Assembly: GCA_023634235.1 (NCBI GenBank)
Contig: JAMKCF010000007.1
Coordinates: forward strand, 7,015,630 to 7,079,629
Length of the DNA stretch: 64,000 nt
From: Pisaster brevispinus
Lineage: Eukaryota > Echinodermata > Asteroidea > Forcipulatida > Asteriidae
Reading direction: 5' to 3'
Shown here: positions 1 through 12,358 of the stretch, in pieces
How the letters are laid out: each line of letters opens with the position of its first letter
How positions within the stretch are numbered: the first letter of the stretch is position 1
Made by a program: the position numbers and the translations under genes
The notes under the pieces: generated by a model
The model's database searches: none
Told to the model about the DNA's origin: nothing
What the model saw: the letters and a program-made list of their open reading frames with translations, nothing else

Positions 1-60
1 TGCGAACACGATCAATTATTTCATGTGCCTGTATTAGACGAAAAGGTTTTGTTAGCACTA

Positions 61-178
61 CCGGTGCGGCAGGAAATTCTGTCTCCCCACGCAAGGCGAA
101 CTGTACGAAATTTCGTTTGTTAGCGCCCTCTTTTGAATCAACCTCCTTGAGCCCATGTTAATTTACCGTGTGGCGAAC
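61..178 (-). mobile_element. MITE family G1, copy 1 (truncated)
   Basis: Reverse-oriented copy of the short inverted-repeat element also at 11961-12141 and 23948-24108. The terminal motif GGAAATTCTGTC and the inner segment containing GCGCCCTCTTTTGAATCAAC (reverse complement of the other copies) are recognisable. The other terminus is lost or diverged near 175, and the poly-G tract of the other copies is absent here. Confidence 0.6.
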
Positions 179-179
179 A

Positions 180-700
180 CGCACACAAACACACAACCTT
201 ACAGATCGGGTTTTGGGGATCTCTTGCTATTGATGCTCCAATATTCCCTTTTCTAACAAATTCCTCTGTGGGATTCAAGTTGAACAAAGAAAAAACTTTC
301 TTTCATTCCATTTCTATCTTCCATTGGTCCATTGTGTAAAAGACCCCGAAAGGGCTCTTCCGTAAGCCCACAGGAAAATAACACTTAGAAAAAACCCCAT
401 TCTAAATGTGCATTTGGAGACGTTATGATGTTTGTATCATAAATATATTGAGCATGTATTTGTAAATTGCAATGTCCTTTCGGAACCACCGTAATTATGA
501 AACTGTCAGCGTCACTTTCTGTCTTTGCTAAACTTATACTGTGCTTTAACCTCCACAAGCTGGGGGCAATGTCTTTGTTGTTTCCTCAGCGATCACGCCC
601 TCTTGTGACTCGCCAGGGAGGACGGTTTCCTTTCAATCTTTGTAGTAGTTGTTACAGGAGCATGCAATAAACGAAGGCTGATGCGGGGGTGGGTTAGTAA
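180..700. other. No gene seen
   Basis: AT-rich non-coding sequence. Short open stretches have no domain, signal or splice support. The next recognisable element is the TATA box at 704. Confidence 0.5.
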
Positions 701-703
701 TTG

Positions 704-710
704 TATAAAA
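704..710 (+). promoter_or_regulatory. TATA box, candidate core promoter
   Basis: TATAAAA lies about 150 bases before the ATG at 857 and would place a transcription start near 735-740. It is the only good TATA match close to this open frame, but no other promoter element was identified, so the assignment is inferred from position. Confidence 0.45.
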
Positions 711-856
711 TCAGACGGGGACGATTTTTTGTTTATTTCTTAGAGGGTAGAGAGGGTTATGGACCTGAGCGTTGCGTTACTTGCTGCCCAGTGTTGAGTC
801 AGTGTCCAGTCCCAAGACTTGTACCGTCTGAAATCACTTTTTGACGGCCAGACATC

Positions 857-1483
857 ATGTGGAGCCGGCTCTCACCAAAGAGCATCTGCTTGTTCGTCTC
901 ATGTCTTTTAGTACCCTGCAGCCCAGTGGTCTGTTTTCCAGTGGAGCAGCCAAACTTGGATCGCCTAGATGCCGTCATTTTCCCCCCACGACTCCCTGCC
1001 GATATAAAGCAGCCATTTCCCGGCTTTCTTGACGGCGAGGCACCCAAACCAAGGGTTGCGGTCCCATTGGTGCGACTCGACGATGCTAGACTTTCACCCG
1101 GTCACTTATCCAAGGCCCAGACGCAACTGTTCCCGCCACGGTCGTATCACTTTCTTATCAAACCGATCACACCCCAAGAACCGCTGGCGTCCAACACCTC
1201 GCAGCCATCGGACGCTTCGGGGCGTGACTCCAAGGTGAAGCAACGTTTCAGCAGCATGTTCTCCTTCAACACCGACCCGTACTTCCCGCCGATTCCGGAC
1301 CTGCCACCGCCCCCAAGATCTCCAAGGCGGGCCCAGAGAAAGAGGATTCGGTCCGATCACGACCAGACCCCGAAGATACCAGAGTTTCCCAAGATACCGA
1401 AATGGATGGAAATGATCGTCGGGAATAACCGGCAGTTCCCCTATGATAACGCAAAAGACACGACAAAGAACCCTGTGATGTGA
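857..1483 (+). CDS. Putative secreted proline-rich protein (208 aa), unknown family
   Basis: I do not recognise the family. The open frame encodes 208 residues. The first 27 or so look like a secretion signal: charged start, then a hydrophobic stretch (ICLFVSCLLVPCSPVVC). The remainder is polar and proline-rich, with a PPIPDLPPPP stretch near residues 144-153, followed by a basic cluster (RRAQRKRIR) that could be a proprotein-convertase site. No cysteine occurs after the signal region, so a disulfide-knit fold is unlikely. Wobble positions favour G and C compared with the flanks, and a TATA box lies about 150 bases upstream. A good donor (AG then GTGAGT) follows the stop by 29 bases, so an intron in the 3' UTR is possible. 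It might be a neuropeptide or hormone precursor, but no glycine amidation site next to a dibasic pair is visible. An overlapping antisense frame at 1106-1573 has no supporting features. Confidence 0.5.
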   Translation: MWSRLSPKSICLFVSCLLVPCSPVVCFPVEQPNLDRLDAVIFPPRLPADIKQPFPGFLDGEAPKPRVAVPLVRLDDARLSPGHLSKAQTQLFPPRSYHFLIKPITPQEPLASNTSQPSDASGRDSKVKQRFSSMFSFNTDPYFPPIPDLPPPPRSPRRAQRKRIRSDHDQTPKIPEFPKIPKWMEMIVGNNRQFPYDNAKDTTKNPVM

Positions 1484-1512
1484 CTGGGCACACCGCCGAA
1501 TGCAGACGTTAG

Positions 1513-1518
1513 GTGAGT
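1513..1518 (+). other. Candidate splice donor after the 857-1483 frame
   Basis: AG|GTGAGT matches the animal donor consensus well. It would leave the stop codon 29 bases before the junction. The acceptor partner is not established; one at 6927-6928 is a possibility only. Confidence 0.3.
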
Positions 1519-1519
1519 A

Positions 1520-2615
1520 CGTAAGTTTAAAGAAGATTTCACAGTAAAAACTGATAAAAAACGCATGCGCCAAGACTGTAATCGAAAACCAAAATGAGCT
1601 TTGGTGTTTCTGACAAAAGAAACAGACCTATGCCTTTGTCTCGAAAATCAGACGTACAGATCGCCTTTCTGGTCGAGTTTTGACACCACAAGTTCTTTTC
1701 AGACCCGCCACAGCTGACTAGGGGAATTGTTACATGATGTCACCGTAAATAGTTTCAGATAATTTACCTAGTCACCTTGCAAAGTCTTAACAATCTAATT
1801 GAACCTAAAAGTATGAGTTGCACAAGAGTTCAAACATTAAAAAATAGTACAGCTCGTTTGGTATGTCCCACACCCTTGAGGGAACATTACCCCCGATACT
1901 TAGGGACTTAATTGGCTAACGATTGCTTTTTTTGTTTATAAATGCTTGAGCAAAACTACTCCTAGATATCTTTCAAAAATTACTGTTATAAAATACACTC
2001 CTCCAAGTTTTCTTCGGTTCACATTGACATCACTCACTTGAAAGTTCCCCTGTGCAAACAAAGTACTGGACCAGTGATTTGAAGAAAAAAAACTTCCTCC
2101 TGTCATAGAGGAATATCTATTTATGTTAAATTCTATTGTCGGCGCTGTTATCTTGATGAAGGAGCGCATTATGAAGTTTAATTGTTATATCATGGTATGT
2201 ATGTTACCGCTCCCACTGGGCGTTACACAGTGTAAAGTTGACCATTTTTTACGACGTAAATCAATTTTTTTTTTAGCGCATAACTGTACGTTTTGCTTGC
2301 ACAATGCGTAAACCATTTGGCTGCTAGAAAAGTTACAATGCTTGACGCAGCTCAAAGCCAAAACTCAAGTTGCCGAAAGATGGCGTTTATTGGGAACTTT
2401 CTATAAAGCACCAACAGTACATTCACTCCTCTAATGTTAATGATTTACTTCTCAACAAACACACCATAAACCAACATGTGAAAATGCCATAAAATAAATA
2501 CAAAACACTAAATAAGTAACAGTTTGTTTCAATATTTTGTCGCACATTGTTAACAGAGGGGTAACATGTGATAAATCTAATTTGAATAAAGGTAGCTATG
2601 AGGAGAGCAGACTTA
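1520..2615. other. Non-coding AT-rich stretch
   Basis: No gene, RNA gene or clear repeat was recognised. Open frames here are short, with AT-driven composition. Confidence 0.5.
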
Positions 2616-2619
2616 TATT

Positions 2620-3370
2620 CAACGTTTCGACCAGTGTACTCAGGCAAGCTCAATGTTTTGACCAGTATACTCAGGCAATCTCAATGCTTTGACCAGTATA
2701 CTCAGGCAATCTCAATGTTTTGACCAGTATACTCAGGCAATCTCAATGTTTTGACCATTATACTCAGGCAATCTCAATGTTTTGACCAGTATACTCAGGC
2801 AATCTCAATGCTTTGACCATTATACTCTGGTCATCTGACTGTTTCGACGAGTATACTCTGGCAGTCACAATGCTTTGACCAGTGTACTCTGGTCATCTGA
2901 CTGTTTCGACGAGTATACTCTGGCCATCTCAATGCTTTGACCAGTATACTCTGGTCATCTGAATGTTTCGACCAGTATACTCTGGCCATCCCAATGCTTT
3001 GACCAGTATACTCTGGCAGTCTCAATGCTTTGACCAGTATACTCTCAATGCTTTGACCAGATACTCTGACAGTCTCGACGTTTTGACCATTATACTATGA
3101 CTATATTAAACGTTTTGACCACTCTACTCTGGTCATCTGAATGTTTCGAACAGTATACTCTGGCCATCTCAATGCTTTCGACCAGTATACTCTGGCAATC
3201 TCAATGTTTTGACCAGTATACTCTGGTCATCTGAATGTTTCGGCCAGTATACTCTGGCCATCCTAATGCTTTGACCAGTATACTCTGGCAATCTCAATGC
3301 TTTGACCAGTATACTCTGGCAGTCTCAATGCTTTGACCATTATACTCTGGCCATCTCAACGTTTTGACTA
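2620..3370. repeat. 30-bp minisatellite, about 25 units
   Basis: The tandem unit is about 30 bases (TTTGACCAGTATACTC followed by AGGCAATCTCAATG). Variants alternate AGGCAATC, TGGCAGTC and TGGTCATC, which suggests higher-order subtypes: the AGG type dominates the left third and the TGG types the right. Because 30 is divisible by three, the array holds an open frame on the minus strand; it is a by-product of the repeat, not a gene. Confidence 0.9.
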
Positions 3371-4820
3371 ATAATTGCATAGTCGTCTTCTGGAGAAATT
3401 TGCTCATTTCGATTTGACTGCTGGAAATAAAAGCTTAATGTTTGAGGGCATTGTCTGCACGCATTTAGACGCATACAAAATTATTATAATATTTGTTTTG
3501 GTAATGAAACCATGAGACCTTCAATGAGTGACCAGAATTGTAAAGTGTAGGCCTGAAGGTAGAGAACATGCTGACGAAATGTCAGTTTTAGACTTCGAAG
3601 GAATTCCGTTTTTAGATTAGTTTTTTTTCTGAATCATTTTGACTGATGATGATACGTCAAAACGAAAATAAAAAATATATTTTGCATATATTATCTCGGA
3701 CAGTTATCTCGGAAAATACATGTAACATGCAAACATGATGATGGATGGACTTGAGATAGTACAGAGTCCCCTTAATACCATTGTTCATTTTTAGTTTTGA
3801 ACTAATTAATACCACTTATCATCGGCGGATTTGTTTGTACACATCAAAATAAGACATAAGACATAAGACATAAGACAACTTAATTGATCTCCAAAAGAAG
3901 AAATTGCATTGCTCACACAAGTTTTAAAAAAACACACCAAATATGAAAATGTAACAACAGGCAGATACAAAAATAGCACGAGATACAACGCACAAGGATT
4001 TAAGAATAAAAACAAACAAATAAACCCCGACAAATAAAATATACATTTTTCTCGAACCTATAAGACTAGCTATTTCAAATTCAAGACAATAACTAACTGA
4101 ACTCTATCTTCCCCCAGCATTCACCGCAATGTATCTTGGGACAGCCGACCGGAACTAGTTTCACTGCGTGCACAAAGTCCGAAACTTTTCGTGGATTCAC
4201 GAAAAGATCGTAACACACTTATTCTCATGCACCATTATTTTACAAGCCCAAGTTAATGCAAAAGTACTCGTCTACGGATAAAGGAATAGATATAATAACG
4301 CTCACAAAGTCACCGTTTTAGAGGTGAAAGTGAGTGCCAAACTTCCTGAAAGTGTCCCGCTGAATTACAAACAAAATGGTGGCCAAGTATTAACCTGCTC
4401 CGTAAGCAGGTTACTTGGGTCTGACCCAAGTGAGCCTCGACACTCGACAATGACGTCAAAGCTGCTCGAACGCACCCGGGGTCAGACCTTGGTCAAGTCG
4501 GGAAAGCTAATCGAACGCGCCCAAGACATCAGACCTATAGCATCTTTGAATTCAAAGTACAGACTTTGAATATTATCGATACAATAAATAAGTGCCGTAA
4601 TATTTTAGGGGGGGGTACCACTTGTTTTCTAGGGTCACTTCTGGCCACGTTTCCGTTTGTCTTTTTCTAAAAAAAACCAAACAAACAAAAAAACAAAAAC
4701 ATTTCAGCTTTTTAAAAATGCAATTTACTATTTTTTATAAGATAGTCTGGCGTTGGAGTAAAACAAATACATTGTCTGCGTGTAAATGGAAAACCAGTTT
4801 TTGTAAAAGTCGAAAAATAT
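3371..4820. other. Non-coding stretch
   Basis: AT-rich, with a short CATAAGA run near 3855-3880 and a G-tract near 4610. The frame at 4324-4569 has no recognisable domain or splice support. No gene is called. Confidence 0.45.
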
Positions 4821-4824
4821 CATA

Positions 4825-4945
4825 TTAAAAAACAAGTAATAAACCACAAAGGAAACTGACTGGGTAAATTTAAAATCATTTTGGGTTTGAACAAAGAAAA
4901 ATTGACTGGAGTGGGACTCTACCAACTGAGCTATCCAGCCCTATA
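4825..4945 (-). mobile_element. tRNA-derived SINE
   Basis: On the minus strand the sequence starts with a tRNA-like head: A-box TAGCTCAGTTGGTAGAG, then a B-box-like GTTCAAACCC about 45 bases on. The body contains CAGTCAGTTTCCTTTGTGG. The same body recurs at 5100-5150 and, diverged, near 47505-47545, so this is a dispersed family. Acceptor-stem pairing is poor, so it is not a functional tRNA. Confidence 0.65.
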
Positions 4946-5095
4946 TGTTGGCGGTCTCCCTATTAGTCAATATCTTTGTTCGAGGGTGCCAGTCAGAAGC
5001 CATTCAACTGTAAGCTGTCGTGTAGCCAGGGATCACAACCAAGTTTACGATACAACCTTGGAAGCGGCAGCCAAGGGATGCGACTTTTTAATATT

Positions 5096-5160
5096 AAATA
5101 TCAAATAATAAACCACAAAGGAAACTGACTGGGTGAAGGCTTCTGACTGACAATGACAAT
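5096..5160 (-). repeat. SINE body fragment, same family as 4825-4945
   Basis: It repeats the segment AATAAACCACAAAGGAAACT plus GACTGGGT found at 4838-4865, without the tRNA head. Confidence 0.55.
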
Positions 5161-6580
5161 GCCTGACAATGCCTGCAACTGCAACTTGCAAAAGCCATGA
5201 AGGTTCTGGTGTCGAGCACCCCCACCCCCCTCCCAATCACAACACACCCGCTGCAATGTATATTATGATGAGTGTTTTTTAACTTTATAAAATCGACGAT
5301 GATAGTTGATTTCGTCGACAAAATGACACCATGCCTTACAGGTATATTAACGATTGGTGTGTGGAAATGTGTGTTTTGTTCTTCTCAATAATTACTGACC
5401 TTTTTCTTTTTCTTAAATGCTTACAATTGAAAAAGACGAAAACAATTCTAGGGCTTCGGAATGAATACAAAATAATCCTTTTCTGGCGGGAAGGAATCCT
5501 TCAAGACAACGTCATAAGGTACAATGCTCATCAACCTCAACAGTGACGTGATCCCTGCCGGGCAATTCTTAATCACATAAAGACAGAGTCGTGGGCATTA
5601 AACGGAATCAACTGTGTAGGCACGCGAGCTCAGTCAGAGGAAATCTTGCTAATCCGAGGGGATTAACTTAATCCACGGGGATCAAGTTAATTCTTAATAA
5701 TTGCTGTTGACCCCTTAGTGGATCTGCGTCAAAAGATAAAATGTTGAAAGAAAAAAAGACAAGGGAACCTTACGTATGAAATATAAGTCAGACTTCTTTT
5801 AATGTTACAGTGTATACTTTTTTTTAATAAATATTCTAAATCTTATGAAATACACATCTTTGAGCAGGAGGTGTCAAGGGAAGAACAACACTTAACAAAC
5901 TATCACCAGTATTCATTTTGGCAAAATTCTGTTACAATGACGTCATTGCGCAAAATTATTTAAGATGCCCTTAGTCATGTGCGTATGGGGACTCTTTGGT
6001 TAAACGGGAGGGGGGGGGGCTGGGTTGATTCGACCGAATTTTACGTATATAAAAACACAACATCGGGTAGAATATCTTTTTGGCACCTTCTTTCATGTTT
6101 TCCCTCTCCTTACTGTGGCCGATTTCCTCCCCCCACCGTTTAAAACCTGAATTTTGGACGGCAGTTGCATATGGCAATGGGTAAAATGCAAGTAATAAAG
6201 AAATTGTATAAAGTGTGTAAACCTCTTTTTTGTTTTGACCATGCATTTTCACAACAGGTGGAGAATTGTATCAACACACATGTGTTCTTGTGTGAGTTAC
6301 AAAGTGATTGTTTGTATAATACCCGCACTGTGTCGCCAGGAAATATGCCTACTCCTGTGACAACGATTAGTTTATGGTGTCAATAATTAAAGACAATGAG
6401 CAGAACTATTGATTACTATCGAACAAAATTCAGTTACTAATTTCAACCTAGCAGCTAAATACCAAGTTGATGTCAATACTAATCGTCAAGCAAAAGCTGT
6501 TCAGAAAAAGAAGAAACAAATGTACAGATAGTTAAACATTTAAAAAAAATCCAGTTATGTCTAACAGAATCTACAGTTTT
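5161..6580. other. Non-coding stretch
   Basis: No gene seen. It holds AT-rich sequence and a G-tract near 6009-6019. Confidence 0.45.
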
Positions 6581-6629
6581 GCTCTCTCATACAGATACAC
6601 GTTTAATCAATCAATTTGTTTATGAATTC

Positions 6630-6815
6630 TTAAAAAAAAACAAAAAACCCCCCAAAAACAACAACAAACAAACAAACAAACACCCCAACACCCCAACAAA
6701 CAAACAAACATACAAACAAACAAACAAACAAACACCCCAACAAACAAACAAACAAACAAACAAACAATAAAAAAGAAAGAAGAAAAAAAGGAAGAAGAAG
6801 AAGAAAAAAAACCCC
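6630..6815. repeat. CAAA/CACCCC microsatellite
   Basis: Runs of CAAA interrupted by CACCCCAA units, followed by an A-rich GAAGAA tract. A very similar array lies at 34550-34845, probably the tail of a related retroelement. Both strands show long low-complexity frames that should not be annotated as genes. Confidence 0.85.
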
Positions 6816-6849
6816 AAATCATTGCTTAAGAGAGGTTTAAAATAACCAA

Positions 6850-9530
6850 TCTAATATCGAACGAGCGTATCGAATTACTTTTTTGTATCTTTGTTTTTTA
6901 TATATTTTGTTTTTCAGACGATCGGCTTTGATCAGGAGGAAATCTTTCAGGACTTGGGAACACAGAAACAATATCCCTCGATGCCATCTACCATTTTAAT
7001 CTCCGGATAAGTTACGCCCGGAGCACCAGCGGATGTGTCGACAGGACTTGTGTTCGAGATCAGAACTTTTAAGTAGTTTTCCGTAATTTGCTTTATTACC
7101 CGTAAAGACCATTTTTTAATCATTTTGCCACAATCTCTGCGTCTCTGCCACCGTCAATTAATTCAACAAATGGTAGAATTGAGGAACGCTATTCAAAACA
7201 GCCACTAGCCCAAGGCGCCTGCAGTAAAAAAAAAGCTCACCGGAAAGGTACCGAGAGACGCTTTTGATAATGAATGAGATTTTCTGATAATGTGCATGAA
7301 AAATATTTTTCCGGGCCTGTAACTTTGCAGTCGCGTTACTCGTATCTACTATGGCTAGAGATCTGTCAATTCTATACTATTGTTCATTAAGGAATATGAG
7401 GGGACCCAGACCTTTTCCCTCTTCGACCCTCATTTTTGGTTACATTGGTTTAAATTGGAGCAAATTAGGAGGAGGGAAGACCTCTGGGAGAAAATTCCAC
7501 GAAGCAACATTTTATTTTTATCCCTCGGTTTTATTTTCTCTTCCTTTACATTCAGACGGTGCATCCTTGCTGTACATTTCCTTCATTGCCCCGAACTCCT
7601 TCACTGTCCCCAAACACTTATCTTTTAAAAACTAGTGCCATGTTTTTATTTTATGGATGGTTTTTTGTTCCATGGGTAAATCTGTAACTATTTTTAAAGT
7701 AGTAATTCGATGTTCATTGTACTGTTTTTAAATTGTAAACTTTGTAGCAAGTTAGCCCCTGGGCTACACAAATAAATTGTTTTACTACATCAGTTCCCTA
7801 GTACGTCGTGTTCTCTACTGAAGGGTGAGTTTGAAGTGGCGTTACACAGAATTGGGAGAATTGGGACCGCCCGGACCCACTGTATAATCTTTTAAAGAAC
7901 CCCTCTCCTCCCCACTACTTCAAATAGTTTGGGAAATGATCATATCCTTCAAGTTGAACGTACGCCTTCGAAATCGTCTAATGTGGAGGCCCTCAAAATG
8001 GACCTTTATTTAATGCGGACGCCATCTTTGTCGAGTCCCGTGTTCAGTAGTAACAGTGCATCTAATTCAGTTCTGAACCGAAACATGCACCAGACTATTT
8101 GGATAGAGGTCTATTTAGCGAAGAGTTTTGTGTTTCTGGTTGATTAATGTTCGGTGGTATAATCGCAATTTGAAGTAATCAAAAACACATTTTGACATAT
8201 CAGTGATTACCCCCCCCCCCCCCAACAAAAAAACCAAACAGATTTATTATTTTAATGGAAAAGGTTGGAAAAATCTTTGGCGGGTAGCTTGTTTTTATTT
8301 TTATTTTATATATTTTTATTTATTATTATTTTTTTTTTTACAATATGCGACCCCAGGGACTTGTAAAAAAGGGCACTGCGGTTAAGTATTCATCCAGCTG
8401 AACAGGCTGAACGAAGTTTCTAAGACAAGTGACACTTGTGAGTTGGTACGAGGATGGGCTGTAAAAAAAATATATATATATATATATATATATTTGATTA
8501 GAACATTAATTAGTTATCAACTAGTTAGTGATTGTATGGGGTCAGCTACAGCCAGGGTGCTGATGCAGAGGGTTTTAAACCAACATGGTTTTTCCAGAGA
8601 CATCTGCCACCAGTGTACGCAAGTGTCAAGTAGAAACTACGAATACTTTCAACGAGTTAATGACCTTTCATATTAGGAATGTTCTTTTTTCCCCCTTTTT
8701 TTGTTAATTGAGGAAAGAAAATATTAAAAGGGGACAGTGACAACAATTAGTTTGTTCGGTGGTCCATGTAAGTCAGGTACTCTTTACTTATTCAATGGTG
8801 CTCATACTGTTTAGTGGAAAACATTGTTTGAAATACATTTGCCATATAGACACAAAATCACAGGAAAACGGTCACAAACAACTGCATCGTATCGCAGCTG
8901 TTAAGTTTCTGCTTAGCGTAAGTTTCCATTTAGCGTAAATGTAAATTGTTTAGCGTAAATTTCAGTTCAGCGTAAATGTGTGTTTAGTGTATTTTCTTTG
9001 TAGCTTTATGAAGAGCTAAGCCATATTCAGAGTTTACTGGCCAGTAATTGTTATACATTAAAACATAAACTTATCTCAAAATTCACTTATACTTCTTGCT
9101 TGCTGCGTGAGTTAATTGAACAAATAAATTCTATTGACGAGCATGATAACTTCAAGGAGCATCCTGGGAGGATTCTGACGTCATGCAAGAAGTGCATGGC
9201 CCATTAAACATGAAGCTGTGACATCGCAAGAAGAGCCCAAACATCGCCTGCAGGCACGGTTTGTACACAGCTCAATACAGGAATACATAAAATCTTACAT
9301 CTAATGGATGGCACTCCTCAAAACTTGTTCAGCTGTCATCCTCACCTTTTCATGAATCTTGATTTTGTGTGTGGAGATTATGATACAAAACGTACAATTT
9401 CAAGTTAAAGTGTCTTGCCTGCCCGGAGTCAAGATTCTTTGGCTTGTACTGTTGCCAATGGCTAGAAGAGATAAAGAAAAGGCTGCATAGGTAAACACCG
9501 ATTAAGTCTGAAGTTTTTGCAAAAGATTAT
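6850..9530. other. Intergenic; possible retroelement 3' end and short simple repeats
   Basis: A fair splice acceptor (TTTTTCAG) occurs at 6928, but no coherent exon can be tied to it. At 7740-7790 a stretch ending CCCTGGGCTACACAAATAAA resembles the 3' end of a CR1-type LINE. There is a C-tract at 8211, a TA run at 8469-8494 and a cluster of TTAGCGTAAAT repeats at 8915-8995. Confidence 0.4.
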
Positions 9531-9533
9531 AGG

Positions 9534-9670
9534 GGGCCCTTTTCGAAATCACGATTTTAGACACGGGCTCTAGCTTTGGCTTTGACTGCCTGTTTGAAGC
9601 CCCGTACCGAAGGCGCACGCTTTCACCAGCCAGAACCCAAAGCCCGAAGCTGGGGTTTCGAAAAGGCCTT
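9534..9670. mobile_element. Foldback/MITE element
   Basis: The termini are inverted copies: left GGGCCCTTTTCGAAAT, right (reverse complement) AAGGCCTTTTCGAAACCC. The interior is rich in GGCTTTGG-type motifs, which also occur at 15785-15860. Confidence 0.5.
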
Positions 9671-11955
9671 AGAGCGTCCCGCCGTTTCTCAATGGACTGC
9701 ATCACATGACTGAAGTCCCGTTGCATTAATGCAAGAGCCTCATGACGTCATGTACACCCACTGACGTCAAAAGGATCGATAGCAAGGAAGAGCCTCTTCG
9801 AGTAGTGACAACAATCTTAATAATTATAAATTTAAATCGCAAATAATTGTCCATTACACTTCCGCAAAGGCGCTGCGTACCAACTGAACATCCGAAAAAA
9901 AGAAGGAAAAAAAAGAAAAAAAAAGACGTGGGCGGGGATTAGTTTGAGAGAAAACACTGAACTTCAGCGTTGACATGATCAATTACAGGGGAGCGAGCTT
10001 GCGGAATTACCGTATGGCGCAACAAAGTCTGCGCCCGGATCCGTAAACAAGACGCTGGAGTCTATTAACCTCGTTCTCAAACTGGCGCTCTCTGTTACCC
10101 TCACCTTACTAACAGCCCCCTGGTTGATTGGACTTGGATGATCCACACGCTTCAACACATATTTGTTTGTAATGTGAATCTACATCTGCGGGGCATTTCT
10201 CCAGCCAATCGATAATATTCTTTCCGCAACTCTGTTTAAAGCATGCATTAATTCTCTTAGCTAATCGTGAATTAATTATACGCTATAGTTGTAAAGACAC
10301 AAGAAGACTTCGCAACTGCATAACGTACTTGGGGACGGTGGGGTTGTAGTTTCAATGCAGAGAAAGCGTAACATGTAAAACAGACCATAACGTAAATTAA
10401 TATTTAACTACGGAGTTCCATGAGTGCCATGGATCTTGCTTATAACGAGATAACTTATCTCGGTAGGTGGCATGGAATTTCTGTAGCTCCGTACTGAACT
10501 GATCTCGTAAACAGTTTTAAACTTCCACAGCCATTTTAGTATATGACAATTAAAATCTCGAGCGTCTACCCGTTAAACCGCGCGATCTCGTTTCCTTCAT
10601 AAGTTAGATCCATGTAAATGTGCAAGGTTCCCCAATGTTCGCAATACTTTGCGCACTCTCTTTTAAATGGGGCCGGGCGATTGTATTATATAAAATGTAA
10701 TCGGCTTGGTGTACGGGGTCCGGAAAGGGACATGCAAAATAATGCTTCTATTCTTGTGGCAGCTACTTAATATCCACGACGTCATATCCCTTTTTGCACG
10801 TAGTTCTCATATTGGTCCATGGTTAGCGCTTCGACACACCGGAAATTGTCTTCACATTTTATTTGCCATCATTGTAATTATCGACCACCTGTGACATCAC
10901 ATGTTTTCATAAGAGCCACAGAGGCTGGACTTCCGGCACGCACGATTTGTACACATCCCAATGAAAGAAGAAAACAACCCAATCTTTCATTTCGTGGGGA
11001 TTGCATGCAGTGTTTGGTTTTTATCAACTTTTGATTGCATATAGGGGGCACATCTCAAAACTTGTTCAGCTATTATTTTTATAACTCTTGAAAGTATATG
11101 GAAATTGCGACTAACAATGTATAATTCCCCATATTACCAGTACAATATCCTGACTGGCTTTAAAAGCTCTTAAATGTAAAAGGTCACTCTCTTTTTAAAA
11201 ACAAAGGTTACTTGTTCTATGTTGAAAATAAATAAATAAAAGTGCCAAAGTTTCTCCGAGCAAGTGCCATGATGCTTGTGGTGGCATGTTTAGAGTGTTA
11301 CCAGACATAGCCTAGCATGTAAGGGTAAGATTTGACGGCCACGCCCTCATATGGGGCTCGTAATGGCGATACAAAATACGAACCAATTCATTTCACACGG
11401 AGACACTCGCAGTCAACTCACACGTACAAATTCACATTAAATGAAACGACACTCCGTGATGTACACAGCAATATCCACACGCTGCATGCAGCAGACAATC
11501 GAAAGTGCAAGTTGACAATCATTGTATCCAATGAAATTATTGGGCCTTAAGCCCAGTACCTGTCTTTATCCTTGCGGATAAAGGGAGGGGACCGGTCTAC
11601 CATGGAGGCTCTTCCTTCATCCATGGGTCTACCAATATAATGTTTGCTACGCCGTAACCTATGTTGAATGTGTTTGCCATCCACTGCAACAACACGTAAC
11701 ACTATTAGTATTACACACGGTTCTCTTACATACAACATATTCTATGCAAGTGTAGTCCGTATTCACAGATCTATATAAGTGCTTTACAGAATCTGATTCA
11801 TTACACAACCAACAGAGTAATTAGCGCCAATGACAGGATGAACAGAAAGCAATGACAAAATATTCAGCTTTAGACGTGGGAGGAGAACTCTGACCCTATC
11901 AATTTTACTCTTGAAAAGCAAGGCACATTTGTTGCATAACACTTTCAGCGGACTC
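9671..11955. other. Intergenic; one small foldback
   Basis: No gene is supported. A CRE-like TGACGTCA motif appears repeatedly in the window (for example near 9744) but is too short to interpret alone. A small foldback at 10410-10492 is listed separately. Confidence 0.4.
10410..10492. repeat. Foldback with perfect central palindrome
   Basis: The arms ACGGAGTTCCATG and (inverted) ACGGAGCTACAG...CCATG enclose CGAGATAACTTATCTCG at 10446-10462, a perfect 17-base palindrome around one central base. TTATCTCGG also occurs twice near 3697-3712. Confidence 0.5.
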
Positions 11956-11960
11956 ATGCG

Positions 11961-12141
11961 CCGGTGTCCCAGCGGTATTATATCCCCTGGAGATTCTGTC
12001 CCCCAAATGAGAAATTAACGTGGGCTGAAGGAGGATGATTCAAAAGAGGGCGCTATCAGAAGAGCTTTGTACACAGTTTGCCGTATGGGGGGGGGGGGGG
12101 CGACAGAATCTCCCGGGGGACATAATCTCCTGCCACACCGG
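11961..12141. mobile_element. MITE family G1, copy 2 (complete)
   Basis: A 181-base element with imperfect inverted termini of about 40 bases: CCGGTGT...GGAGATTCTGTC on the left and its inverse GACAGAATCTCC...ACACCGG on the right. A poly-G tract (12087-12100) sits just inside the right terminus. The inner segment GAAATTAACGTGGGCTGAAG is shared with the copies at 61-178 and 23948-24108. No coding capacity. Confidence 0.8.
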
Positions 12142-12358
12142 CAAGGGTCTTATTGTTTGTTTCCTTAAAGACCTACTTGAACGAGAACGCCAACAAGTGA
12201 TCTTTGCTGAAATTCATTCAAAATTTTTTCAATCAAGAAGGAAATTGAGTTCACATGAGATTAAACAGGTTTTAATTGTGTTAAAAAAAAATTGTAACAC
12301 CCTTTTCTGGTACTTTTCAGAAGGATTTGCAAAAAGCCCTGTTACGTCATCAATCAGG

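Noticed and set aside
1106..1573. 155-residue frame antisense to the putative secreted protein
   Set aside because: No signal, domain or promoter; the opposite strand has better support.
4825..4945. A genuine tRNA gene on the minus strand
   Set aside because: The A- and B-box motifs are good, but the acceptor stem does not pair and the body continues as a dispersed SINE.
6929..7010. Possible last exon (after TTTTTCAG) of the 857-1483 gene, encoding a basic peptide
   Set aside because: The upstream frame already ends in a stop before the only good donor, so no in-frame junction can be made.
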